In this document: in pieces, positions 17,597 through 24,940 of the stretch
How the letters are laid out: each line of letters begins with the position of its first letter
How positions within the stretch are numbered: the stretch's first letter is position 1
NCBI GenBank assembly: GCA_050014015.1
Contig: JBEKEC010000013.1
Span: 21,000 to 84,999 of the forward strand
Length of the DNA stretch: 64,000 nucleotides
Origin: PALSA-1353 sp050014015
GTDB lineage: Bacteria > Planctomycetota > Phycisphaerae > Tepidisphaerales > Tepidisphaeraceae
Direction of reading: 5' to 3'
Made by a program: the position numbers and the translations under genes
The notes under the pieces: model-generated
Seen by the model: only the letters and a program-made list of their open reading frames with translations
What the model was told of the DNA's origin: nothing
The model's database searches: none

Positions 17597-18331
17597 TCAA
17601 GCGGCAATAGGCGGAGACGGCTGTATCGTGTTCCGATTTTCCTGACGCTGGCGGATAATCCACCCCGCCATTTCAAGCCGCTGCAAAGCGTCCCTGACTG
17701 CCGTGCGGGTGGCACCACAGCTTTGAGCCAACGCGGATTCGCTGCGGGCAGCGGCGGGATTCGTGTCCAATTCAGCCGAAATAGACGCCCGCAAATCACC
17801 CCCGAAATCGGCCCGTCGCCGCATGGACCGATTGTGCTTCACGATCCACTGTGCCGGGCGAATCGCATCATTCTTCAACTCGAAATCTTCCATCCACCGC
17901 CCCCATTTCAGGGATAGCGCCGAAGCGTTCGCTTTCGCCGCGCGGATGAAAAAGTTATTGCGCCGGTCAATGTCCAGCAGGGGTCGCTCATCGACCGCGC
18001 AACCGCAGGCTTGAATCGCTTGGTTGAAACGGTGAGAGTTGTTCGCTCCCTTTTCCCTCGCCAAGTCCAGCATCAGACCCATAGTCGCCTGATGTTCCTT
18101 TTCCAACTCGTGACGAATCAAATGTGCCAGCCGATGCTTGGCGACGTACTCCCCATATTTGGCAAGCCAAGTGACGGCGAGAATAATCAGCCGCGAGTTT
18201 GCAGCGGTAGAGCGTGCGGTGTCCAGCAGCAATCGTTCAACGTCCACGTCCTGTCTGGAAGCAGATACGTTGAACATCGCGCCAAGACGAGTCCACCGGC
18301 TTACCGCATGATTCATGTTGTTCTTGCTCAT
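17597..18331 (-). CDS. Winged-helix protein paired with a nucleotidyltransferase (candidate toxin-antitoxin/defence partner)
   Basis: The 244-residue product is helical, with a C-terminal winged-helix of the GntR type (SALAQSCGATRTAVRDALQR, then LEMAGWIIRQRQ). It starts two bases after the stop of the upstream nucleotidyltransferase gene, so they are co-translated. In AbiE systems a winged-helix antitoxin (AbiEi) pairs with a nucleotidyltransferase toxin (AbiEii). This pair has the same parts in the reverse order. I do not recognise the N-terminal 170 residues. Its role as an antitoxin is inference. Confidence 0.6.
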   Translation of the reverse strand: MSKNNMNHAVSRWTRLGAMFNVSASRQDVDVERLLLDTARSTAANSRLIILAVTWLAKYGEYVAKHRLAHLIRHELEKEHQATMGLMLDLAREKGANNSHRFNQAIQACGCAVDERPLLDIDRRNNFFIRAAKANASALSLKWGRWMEDFELKNDAIRPAQWIVKHNRSMRRRADFGGDLRASISAELDTNPAAARSESALAQSCGATRTAVRDALQRLEMAGWIIRQRQENRNTIQPSPPIAA

Positions 18332-18333
18332 CT

Positions 18334-18864
18334 TTATAACCAGTTCCTGACCATATCCCGCGCCATTTCGATTTTCCCCTTGTCTCCAATGCCTGATGCT
18401 TCCATACCATTCAAACGGCGAAGCACGAATTCCAGCTCATCCTTTGTGACGTTCATACGGTCCAGGTGTTCCCGGTCCTGTTGGCGATGGGCGTAAAACT
18501 TCATCGCTATCAAATCCAGTCGTCCAATCGCCCATACCTGCAACATGCCGAAGCGTCCTACACTCACGCGACGGTCCTTCCAGTCGGCGGGAAGCGCCTC
18601 TCTATACAATCCGGCCTCCCCATTCAGCCAATTGGCCGGCAAACCCATTTCGATGCCCGTCTTTGCGGCTGCGTCTTGCAATTCATCCCATTTATCTGGC
18701 GGGAGCACTTGCAGGGCATCAACATCGCCGGTGGTATATGTGCCTTCCAATTCGCCAGTCAGAAGCCCGGCAGCCCCGCCGATGATTATCAGTTCAATCG
18801 GGGCGCTTGCCGACAGGTATCGCCCAACGGCTTCGAGCGCCTTTGTAATCGTCCCTTCATTCAT
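18334..18864 (-). CDS. DUF6036-like/AbiEii-like nucleotidyltransferase
   Basis: The 176-residue product has the nucleotidyltransferase fold signature near its N-terminus (IELIIIGGAAGLLTGELEGT, then YTTGDVDAL, the GG...TxDxD pattern). It continues with a segment like that of DUF6036/AbiEii proteins (IGRLDLIAMKFYAHRQQDRE, then HLDRMNVTKDEL). Such enzymes transfer nucleotides to RNA or protein targets, and in toxin-antitoxin systems they block growth. It is transcribed from a strong promoter (18885-18913) and coupled to the winged-helix gene downstream. The target is unknown. Confidence 0.75.
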   Translation of the reverse strand: MNEGTITKALEAVGRYLSASAPIELIIIGGAAGLLTGELEGTYTTGDVDALQVLPPDKWDELQDAAAKTGIEMGLPANWLNGEAGLYREALPADWKDRRVSVGRFGMLQVWAIGRLDLIAMKFYAHRQQDREHLDRMNVTKDELEFVLRRLNGMEASGIGDKGKIEMARDMVRNWL

Positions 18865-18884
18865 CGCATTCTCTATCGTCTAAA

Positions 18885-18913
18885 ACTATACTGATATTTA
18901 CCTAACAAGTCAA
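18885..18913 (-). promoter_or_regulatory. Sigma-70-type promoter of the nucleotidyltransferase module
   Basis: On the minus strand TTGACT (18908-18913) and TATAGT (18885-18890) are separated by exactly 17 bases. This places transcription start near 18878, about 14 bases before the ATG at 18864. It is one of the two best promoters in the window. Confidence 0.75.
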
Positions 18914-19130
18914 GTAAAAAGTCGGGCCTAGCAACCGCCCGCGTATCAAATGCTTGTGCAAGAAGGGATTACTTTGGACATTGGCCGATCAAGGCTGTCA
19001 CTGCCCGTCGCACGTCTGAATGCCCCAGCACTCGCATTGCCGATTACGGCACGACGCCTGTTTGCTCCACCTGAGCCGGGTCAATCACCACGGGACGATC
19101 ATCAACGTCATTGTCGGGCATAGTTCATGT
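18914..19130. other. Short intergenic gap
   Basis: No gene or clear terminator is visible between the nucleotidyltransferase promoter and the 3' end of the virion-like operon. TTTGGACATT occurs at 18972-18981 and also at 9885-9894 in the candidate origin region. Confidence 0.4.
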
Positions 19131-20900
19131 CTACTTTTGTCCCCTATTCAGGCCCTGTGCCTGGAAGTTCAACAAAACCCGCTCCATCGACCAAGTTGCG
19201 CCGTCAGTCGAGTTTCCGAGGGTTAAGCCGAACCACGCATTCCCGAGTCGTGGCCGTAGGATCGGTTGCCGGCGATCCTGAATGAAAGTCGTAGCCCATG
19301 TATTGTTGGCGGTGGAGTTGGCGGTACTATCTTGAGTGGGCCAGGAATAGCCGTCGTTTCCCACGTCCGCCGCGGTCGGGCCGGCGACGATACTAAGGTT
19401 GGCATTCCAGGCGGCCAGGTTGTATGTGGAGCCGGGGCCGTTGTAGAGAATAAAGTATCCCGCCGTCGAAAAGCCGGGTGCGACTGTGTGAATCACAGGA
19501 TATTGAAGCGTAATGGAATTGCCGCCATTGAATGTTGGGCCATGCCCGCTATTTTCCAAGCTCAGTTGCCCGGTTGTGAAGACGAAGTAACTGATGATGA
19601 AATTGGTGGAGTTGATTGGATAGACAGTCGTGAAATTTCGGTTCGTGCTGTTGACGGCTCCAATCAGGGCGCCCGTGGAGTTGGGCGCAAAGCTGGTGCT
19701 ATAGGTGGACGTGGAGCCAGTGAAATCAAATTCCGATCCGCCGGTTGCCGTGCTCGATAAATACGGATAGGTCAAGGGGAGTTCACCAAGATCAACTTCC
19801 ACGCGATTCAAGATCGCATTGCCATAAGGGTTCGGATTGATCGGCGCCAGGGTGATGTAAGACTGGATCGCATTGCCCTCGTCATCTGCCGCCAGGTTGG
19901 TTTCGACATGCACGTTGCCGTCTAAGCCGCCCATTGCCACCATTTCAATCGGTGCCCCGCCCGTGGCGCCCCCGGTGATGTAGGAGCAGGTATAGGTTGG
20001 CCCCTCATTGGCGGGGTAAGTGGCGGGCCAGAAGCCGCCGTTGCGAACGTCGTAAACCAGGTGCGTGCCGGCGAAGCCGTAAGGCGACGGCGTGACGTAG
20101 ATGCGAATATATTTATTGACAGCATCATACGCCATGCTCACGGCGTTGGTATTGATGTCCAGCGTCTCGAAGAACTGAGACCACGCCTGGCCACTGATGA
20201 GTTGCGGGGGACGATACACGCTCCAAATCGGAATCACGCTCCACAAACCGGATTGCGTTATGTAAAAGAGCGTACCAGTCGGGTCGATACACCAAGCATC
20301 CTTCCCGACAAGGCCGCCGTGCTGAGTGAGGCGGACGATGGTCCCGCCATCGGCGGGATCGCCTTCCATTAGCCAGAGGCCCAGAACCGTGGAGAAGATG
20401 AGCAGGTCATCGTTGAACGGGATTACTGCTGTAATCGGCTCGCCTATCTGGCCAGATTCGCTCAGGTTGCCCGCGACCGCCGCCGCCCCGTCCGTCGCCG
20501 CATAGTTCCAGTCCGTTGGCTGCCCGAGCCGCGACATGAAAAAGTTCTGTGGCTGAGTGCTGGCGCCCGCGAGCACAAGGCGCCCGCGCCAGGTATCGGC
20601 CAGGGTGCAGTATGTCGGCACCACTTGCCCGCCCGGCGTAGTGCTGGCCTTGAGGGTGCTGCAAGCCAGAGTGGACGTGCTCATTACGCCGATCGTGCTC
20701 ACGCCTGATGCGAAGAAAACCGTTTGGTTTAGGAAGCACATGCTGACCGGGTTCGTGGACGAGATGAGTGTGCTGCCAGTTGCCGTCGATACATTGCCGA
20801 AGGGGTCCGAGACGTAGACCGTGCCATTGACTGGAATGACCAGATCATTGAAGTAGCTTGCCTGTGGCAACGGCGAAAGGTGTGTCTGTACGGTAGGCAT
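19131..20900 (-). CDS. Virion/tail-associated beta-propeller-like protein
   Basis: The 589-residue product is beta rich, with Thr, Ser, Gly and Asn in excess and no signal peptide. A central stretch (LADTWRGRLVLAGASTQPQN, then FFMSRLGQPTDWNYA, FNDDLLIFSTVLGLWLMEGD, HGGLVGKDAWCID) resembles tail-hub or DNA-stabilisation proteins of short-tailed phages (P22 gp10-like). It is the last gene of a tight minus-strand operon and starts two bases after the preceding stop. No cysteine-rich or enzymatic motif is seen. The phage assignment rests on remembered similarity and context. Confidence 0.6.
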   Translation of the reverse strand: MPTVQTHLSPLPQASYFNDLVIPVNGTVYVSDPFGNVSTATGSTLISSTNPVSMCFLNQTVFFASGVSTIGVMSTSTLACSTLKASTTPGGQVVPTYCTLADTWRGRLVLAGASTQPQNFFMSRLGQPTDWNYAATDGAAAVAGNLSESGQIGEPITAVIPFNDDLLIFSTVLGLWLMEGDPADGGTIVRLTQHGGLVGKDAWCIDPTGTLFYITQSGLWSVIPIWSVYRPPQLISGQAWSQFFETLDINTNAVSMAYDAVNKYIRIYVTPSPYGFAGTHLVYDVRNGGFWPATYPANEGPTYTCSYITGGATGGAPIEMVAMGGLDGNVHVETNLAADDEGNAIQSYITLAPINPNPYGNAILNRVEVDLGELPLTYPYLSSTATGGSEFDFTGSTSTYSTSFAPNSTGALIGAVNSTNRNFTTVYPINSTNFIISYFVFTTGQLSLENSGHGPTFNGGNSITLQYPVIHTVAPGFSTAGYFILYNGPGSTYNLAAWNANLSIVAGPTAADVGNDGYSWPTQDSTANSTANNTWATTFIQDRRQPILRPRLGNAWFGLTLGNSTDGATWSMERVLLNFQAQGLNRGQK

Positions 20901-20902
20901 GG

Positions 20903-21724
20903 TTATGAGATAATCAAAACACTTGATGTTGAAATTGGGTTCGGAGGTCCACCGGCACCGTTGCCTGTGACGCTTACGGTGATTGTCGAGAGAGACGGGT
21001 TCAGTTGGGAGCCGCCGAGGGCTTGCGTATAGGTACTCAATGCTCCAGTCGCTGTAAGTGTGGTGGAAGTTTGTAGGCCCTGATAGCTCCCCGTCAAAGT
21101 GATGGCAACACTGAGCGTTGATCCATTCGGGGGACCGCCGCCATACTGAACACTTGCTTGTGAAACCCGCACGCCATTGGCATTTAGCCAGACATAATCA
21201 TTCGTGCCATCCGTGCTCCCCTGGCTAGTGATTGTCAGGGCGGCAATGTTCCCAAAGTCTATGGTGACGCTGATGGCCGGATACGGCGCGATGTAGTCCG
21301 TGGCGTAAGGCGTGTAGGCAAGATGCGCACTGGCTTGCACAGTATTGGCGGAAGCCGGCAGGACAAAGAAGGTCACGGACCCCGATGAAGGAAACCCTGT
21401 CGTCGAGCCAGAGGTGGAGGCGCCGCCGATCGGGTTGCTTGGGAGCACAACCGCCGGCAGCGGAGGTATGATAGCGCCGGCTGGGATTACAAATGCAAAG
21501 TTCAAAAGACCCTGAACGTAGGTGGACTGTCCGGTGCTTGCGAATACGAGTGAGCCGGGGCGTTGAGATACTCTCTTGCGGCCGGACCAGGGATCATAGG
21601 GCAAGCAGTTGATCCCATCGACTGCCGTGTTGGGCGGCTGATCTTCCCGAGCCACGCTGCGGACGATGCCGCCATACGGAGATTTCAATATGATCGGCGG
21701 AAGCTGTTGTGGCATCGTGGCCAT
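20903..21724 (-). CDS. Virion/tail-associated protein, N-terminal partner
   Basis: The 273-residue product begins MATMPQQLPPIILKSPYGG, then TAVDGINCLPYDPWSGRKRV and SQRPGS. This opening is typical of the first blade of phage tail-hub beta-propeller proteins. The remainder is an Ig-like, Ser/Thr-rich region (TITVSVTGNG...). The ATG at 21724 overlaps the stop of the upstream small gene (TGATG). An in-frame GTG lies six bases earlier. It may once have formed one polypeptide with the next gene, which starts two bases after this stop in another frame. Confidence 0.6.
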   Translation of the reverse strand: MATMPQQLPPIILKSPYGGIVRSVAREDQPPNTAVDGINCLPYDPWSGRKRVSQRPGSLVFASTGQSTYVQGLLNFAFVIPAGAIIPPLPAVVLPSNPIGGASTSGSTTGFPSSGSVTFFVLPASANTVQASAHLAYTPYATDYIAPYPAISVTIDFGNIAALTITSQGSTDGTNDYVWLNANGVRVSQASVQYGGGPPNGSTLSVAITLTGSYQGLQTSTTLTATGALSTYTQALGGSQLNPSLSTITVSVTGNGAGGPPNPISTSSVLIIS

Positions 21725-21903
21725 CAGCACTGCTCCGGCTTCGTTTCAGCGGCCTTCGACTTGTCCAGTCCAAGGAACATGCGGTCTTCGGAAGTCAATG
21801 AGCCGGGGGGAATCTTGCTGGCGTCCCCACCGTAATGCGAAAGCAGCCATTCCCTAGTATTATGGAACACACGATTCTGTCTTGTACCGCCGTGGATCAT
21901 CAT
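21724..21903 (-). CDS. Small protein of 59 residues in the virion-like operon
   Basis: The product is 59 residues, beginning MMIHGGTRQNRVF and ending AAETKPEQC. It has a basic, aromatic N-terminal half (HNTREWLLSHYGG) and an acidic C-terminal half. GGAGA lies eight bases before the ATG pair. Its stop overlaps the start of the next gene (TGATG), and it begins 14 bases after the previous stop, so the operon context supports translation. No family is recognised. Confidence 0.65.
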   Translation of the reverse strand: MMIHGGTRQNRVFHNTREWLLSHYGGDASKIPPGSLTSEDRMFLGLDKSKAAETKPEQC

Positions 21904-21917
21904 GGGCCAATCTCCGG

Positions 21918-22283
21918 TTAAGTTCCAGTTGAAGTGCTGGTAGAAGTCGAGGTTGATGGCGCCGTCAGGGTCACTGTCCCATCGGCACTGGTCACATAGC
22001 TCCAGCCGGGCGGCATGATGCTGACCGTCGATCCTACGATCGGCGTCAGGACGCTGCTGGTCAGGATGCCGGAAAGCTGGAAGATCGCTGCCGCATTCGT
22101 CCCCATAGTCGAGACAACCTGCTGCGGCGTAGCGCCGGACGGATTGTTCCAGACTAAGGCGGCTCCGGTGTTCAGAAGACTCTGTAGCTGGGAGAAGGCG
22201 CGATTGATCTGCAAAGTCAGGTTCTGGATTCCCTGAGCGACGGGATCAACCACCGGAGAGAATGAAAGCAAAGGCAGAGACAT
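21918..22283 (-). CDS. Small structural-type protein of the element operon
   Basis: The 121-residue product has an N-terminal amphipathic helical region (GIQNLTLQINRAFSQLQSLL). A motif FQLSGILTSSV follows, after VWNNPSGATPQQVVSTMGTN, a combination that recalls small phage structural proteins in which a helical fG..AAelF segment recurs. A Ser/Thr repeat tail closes it (STSTSTSTST). It has no signal peptide. It lies in the middle of the seven-gene minus-strand operon. The role is inferred from context. Confidence 0.6.
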   Translation of the reverse strand: MSLPLLSFSPVVDPVAQGIQNLTLQINRAFSQLQSLLNTGAALVWNNPSGATPQQVVSTMGTNAAAIFQLSGILTSSVLTPIVGSTVSIMPPGWSYVTSADGTVTLTAPSTSTSTSTSTGT

Positions 22284-22293
22284 AAATCATTCC

Positions 22294-22779
22294 TCACATG
22301 AGTCCTGCGATATTGGGCGTGAGGTTCGCATACTGCGGGCAGCGCTGCTGCGCTTGCCCCGCCGGAGCCGTATTGACAATCAAGCCGGTGCCGGTAACGG
22401 AGCCAGTGGAACCGCCGCTGTTGAAGACTCCAAACACGCTCGGCACAACGCCGGGCAAACCCGTGAGTGCTCCGGTTCCGTCATCGTGCCATTCATAGGA
22501 GCCGTTCGCGCCGAACTGCGTAATCAGCAAACAATTTGCCTGAGCAATGCTCGCTGATGCAGTGCTGGCCGGCAATGTGGTGATGAACAGAGTGCCGCCA
22601 TACAGTGCCCCCGTAGCAATCAGGACTGATTCGATGGCCAGTTGCTCATAGGGCTGAAGGGTTCGCACGTTATTTGTGCCGGGATAGAAGATGCCAAGTC
22701 CCGCTGTGGACGTGGACGTAGCATCAGTAGGAAGCTGAAACACTATGCGAACTGGATCGCCGCTGAGAGGAATCGGCAT
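22294..22779 (-). CDS. Virion-like protein, tandem paralogue A
   Basis: The 161-residue product is beta rich. It shares long blocks with the protein encoded just upstream: SGDPVRI near the start, TLQPYEQ, TLFITTLP versus TMYITTLP, GTGALTGLPGVVPSVF versus GTGAMTGLPGVVPSVF, and GLIVNTAPAGQA near the end. The two are a clear tandem duplication with about half of positions conserved. The length, the lack of a leader and the neighbours suggest a decoration or minor structural protein. Confidence 0.65.
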   Translation of the reverse strand: MPIPLSGDPVRIVFQLPTDATSTSTAGLGIFYPGTNNVRTLQPYEQLAIESVLIATGALYGGTLFITTLPASTASASIAQANCLLITQFGANGSYEWHDDGTGALTGLPGVVPSVFGVFNSGGSTGSVTGTGLIVNTAPAGQAQQRCPQYANLTPNIAGLM

Positions 22780-22789
22780 TAGAGTATCC

Positions 22790-23275
22790 TTACATAGTTG
22801 CGTTTGCGTTGGGACTTAACCGGGCAAACTGCGGATTGCGTTGGGCCGCTTGGCCGGCGGGGGCCGTATTGACAATCAGTCCTGAGCCACTGACAAATGT
22901 GCTGGCACTACCGTTGGAAATATAGTTGAAAACGCTCGGCACAACCCCTGGCAATCCGGTCATGGCTCCCGTGCCATCATCCCTCCAAGTGTGCGATTCA
23001 TCGGTCTGAAACTGAGAAATCAACAAGATGTTAGCTGTCGAAACACTGGTCGAGGGTGTTCCACCCGGCAGCGTGGTGATGTACATCGTTCCACCGAAGC
23101 CGGTTTGAAACGCCAACAGCAGGGACGTTAGCACGACCTGTTCATAGGGCTGGAGCGTCCGCAGAGTGCTGGTGCCTGGGCAATACAGGCCGAGGGCCTG
23201 GGTGGACGTGGAGGCCGCGGAGCCGTTTCCGGCCAACTGTGAAATCCTGACTGGATCGCCCGACATTGGGACCAT
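22790..23275 (-). CDS. Virion-like protein, tandem paralogue B
   Basis: The 161-residue product is the same length as paralogue A and shares its N-terminal SGDPVRI, the TLRTLQPYEQVVL block, the GTGAMTGLPGVVPSVF block and the C-terminal GLIVNTAPAGQAAQRNPQFA. AAGGTG lies just before the ATG. The gap to paralogue A is ten bases, as tight as elsewhere in the operon. Divergence is concentrated in the middle third, which may carry different binding surfaces (inference). Confidence 0.65.
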   Translation of the reverse strand: MVPMSGDPVRISQLAGNGSAASTSTQALGLYCPGTSTLRTLQPYEQVVLTSLLLAFQTGFGGTMYITTLPGGTPSTSVSTANILLISQFQTDESHTWRDDGTGAMTGLPGVVPSVFNYISNGSASTFVSGSGLIVNTAPAGQAAQRNPQFARLSPNANATM

Positions 23276-23295
23276 AGAGCACCTTTACATCAACA

Positions 23296-23529
23296 TCAAG
23301 CCGTGACCACCGTCTCGCGCGAGGGCACGCCGGCCCGCTGCCTGCGGGACCGCACCGCAGCGATCGCTGAGGCGATGGGGCTGATTGATTCCTCGGGCAC
23401 CAGCCGCCGGCCCCCGACCTTGATGAATAGGCCCTCCGACAACTTGCCCTGCCACAGAAGGTCCGCTATGGACTTCGGGCTGGTATCAAGCTGGTGAGCA
23501 ACCTCAGACATCGTGAACAACTTCGGCAT
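23296..23529 (-). CDS. Helix-turn-helix protein leading the virion-like operon
   Basis: From the ATG at 23529 the product is 77 residues. It has a helix-turn-helix (LFTMSEVAHQLDTSPKSIAD, then LLWQGKLSEGLFIKVGGRRL and VPEESI) of the MerR/excisionase kind and a basic tail. The open frame continues upstream to 23742, but that extension is Arg/Pro-rich and overlaps no plausible start signal. As first gene of the operon it may regulate it. Confidence 0.65.
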   Translation of the reverse strand: MPKLFTMSEVAHQLDTSPKSIADLLWQGKLSEGLFIKVGGRRLVPEESISPIASAIAAVRSRRQRAGVPSRETVVTA

Positions 23530-24006
23530 AACTATGGCTCCCGTTGTTGGGACTACTACTAGATTATACGCTCGGCAGATGCTGGCCCTTTTCGTGCCGA
23601 CCCGCCAGGGCATGGGCCTCCTTCGCGCGGAGCGCTGGGCCAGTGGCACAGGCTTACGCCGATCGTGCGGGCACGGCAGCCCTCGGCAGGCGATCCATGA
23701 CAGGGGCCGGGGTGGCCGCGGGAACTCGTCAAAATTTCCCATAAGTCACGCACCGCCAGGAGGTGGGTTGACCGCGGGAGATTTCGGGTCGAGCCACCGG
23801 GGGGTGTCTGATGAGGGGCGACTGATGAATGACACGATGACAGGTGCAGGGGGAACTATGGGAAGTGTCATGTAGCTGTCGAGACTGCGATCCACCCGGA
23901 TGCCGGGCCATTGTCAATCGAAGGGTATCACCGCCGGGGTCTAGCGTTGCCATACTTCACATAGCATCATCGCAGACATAATCAAGTCACTAGCATCGGC
24001 ATCGAC
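23530..24006. other. Intergenic region between divergent operons
   Basis: About 480 bases lie between the minus-strand virion-like operon and the plus-strand small-gene operon. Open frames here give low-complexity translations without family resemblance. The promoter of the rightward operon is at its right edge. I could not place the leftward promoter with confidence. Confidence 0.5.
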
Positions 24007-24035
24007 TTGAGCATCGTCAATTCATAGTGTATAAT
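24007..24035 (+). promoter_or_regulatory. Sigma-70-type promoter of the small-gene operon
   Basis: TTGAGC (24007-24012) and a perfect TATAAT (24030-24035) are 17 bases apart. The expected start point falls about seven bases downstream, on or next to the A of the ATG at 24042. The first message may therefore be leaderless. Confidence 0.75.
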
Positions 24036-24041
24036 GCGAGC

Positions 24042-24095
24042 ATGAAAGAAATCCTCATACTGACCATCCTTACCACGATTGCACTGTGGATATAA
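24042..24095 (+). CDS. Candidate leaderless 17-residue hydrophobic micropeptide
   Basis: The frame encodes MKEILILTILTTIALWI and a stop. It begins six bases after the -10 box and has no room for a ribosome-binding site, so translation would have to be leaderless. The peptide is a single hydrophobic helix with a charged start, of the size of known membrane micropeptides or leader peptides. Fourteen bases later a second small membrane peptide starts with a good Shine-Dalgarno. It might be a leader that tunes expression of the operon. Expression is unproven. Confidence 0.4.
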   Translation: MKEILILTILTTIALWI

Positions 24096-24108
24096 CGAGA
24101 GGTGCCTT

Positions 24109-24213
24109 ATGTTCATCTATCGCATCATGTCGCGGTTTCCTACGATATTCGGCATTGCCGCATGGATTCTGATTATGATTGCAGCAATGCGGATCATCGC
24201 AGCACAACGCTAG
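24109..24213 (+). CDS. Small single-pass membrane peptide (34 residues)
   Basis: The frame encodes a short basic start (MFIYRIMSRFPT) and one transmembrane helix (IFGIAAWILIMIAAMRIIAA) ending QR. GAGAGGTG lies at proper distance from the ATG, which supports translation. The composition resembles small membrane toxins and regulatory micropeptides. No family can be assigned at this size. Confidence 0.5.
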   Translation: MFIYRIMSRFPTIFGIAAWILIMIAAMRIIAAQR

Positions 24214-24293
24214 ACAATCTATAATCGTCGTTTGACTAATCTCACTTCGTATTGCATGTTTAATCCCGACTCAATCAAATCGGAGGGATTAAC

Positions 24294-24614
24294 ATGCGAG
24301 TCAGAGTCAATAGCATCTATACATATCGGCCGGTCGTATTAGATCAAATCAATCCGCCCCATGGCGTTCAAGCCGGCTTGCTCAAACCGGGCGATCAAGT
24401 TCGCGTCGTCAATCTGCCCGGCTGCCCGAAAGCCGGCACGATGGGGCACTGCCACATTCAATCGGTGGATGGCAAGGAATTTCTCGGCCTTGTCGTGTGC
24501 AACAGCCTACAGCCGAACCCCCGCAGTGCCCGGCGTAGAGAACGCGATCAAGTCTTGCGGGATTTGGGATTGACGAAGGTTCGCGGAGCACTGGGCGGAA
24601 CGTATTGGGAATGA
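24294..24614 (+). CDS. Conserved-looking small protein, unknown (106 residues)
   Basis: The product starts with a beta-rich, SH3-like stretch (MRVRVNSIYTYRPVVLDQIN, then GLLKPGDQVRVVNLPGCPKA and CHIQSVDGKEFLGLVVCNSL) and ends in a basic helix (RSARRRERDQVLRDLGL). The GDQVRVVNLPG pattern is like small RNA/DNA-binding barrels or KOW-like folds, but I cannot name the family. CGGAGGGA precedes the ATG at good spacing. It heads a set of six genes with similar Shine-Dalgarno motifs. Confidence 0.65.
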   Translation: MRVRVNSIYTYRPVVLDQINPPHGVQAGLLKPGDQVRVVNLPGCPKAGTMGHCHIQSVDGKEFLGLVVCNSLQPNPRSARRRERDQVLRDLGLTKVRGALGGTYWE

Positions 24615-24640
24615 CTCAATCCTCAATTGGAGCGGGGAAA

Positions 24641-24922
24641 ATGACACGCAAACATTTCAAAGCAATTGCAGCCGACATTTCGATGGTCCGTGACCGTCTG
24701 AACGATGAGCGGAAAAACGGCCGCACTCTTGCACCGGATCAAGTGCTAGATGCCTTGGCCAGTGAACTGGCCCGGACCTTGCACGGGTTCAATGCCAATT
24801 TCAACCAGGGCCGTTTCCTTGCGGCCTGTGGTGTCAGCGATTCGCCGGCTGCCGTAGTCGGCGAGTACGGCGGCATGACCGGCACAATGTTGACGCACCA
24901 CAAGGCGACATGGGCACGGTAA
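24641..24922 (+). CDS. Small helical protein, unknown
   Basis: The 93-residue product starts at an ATG preceded by GGAGCGGGG; the upstream in-frame ATG at 24605 lacks a site and overlaps the previous gene. It is helical (HFKAIAADISMVRDRLNDER, then LDALASELARTLHGFN) and ends in a Gly-rich tail. The RNFNQGRFLAACG-like segment (here NFNQGRFLAACGVSD) recurs in small phage and mobile-element proteins in my recollection. The function is unknown. Confidence 0.6.
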   Translation: MTRKHFKAIAADISMVRDRLNDERKNGRTLAPDQVLDALASELARTLHGFNANFNQGRFLAACGVSDSPAAVVGEYGGMTGTMLTHHKATWAR

Positions 24923-24940
24923 TTCAATGGAGGGCCGAAC

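Noticed and set aside
23530..23742. N-terminal extension of the HTH protein that leads the virion-like operon
   Set aside because: The extension is Arg/Pro-rich with no site; the ATG at 23529 gives the normal length for the fold.
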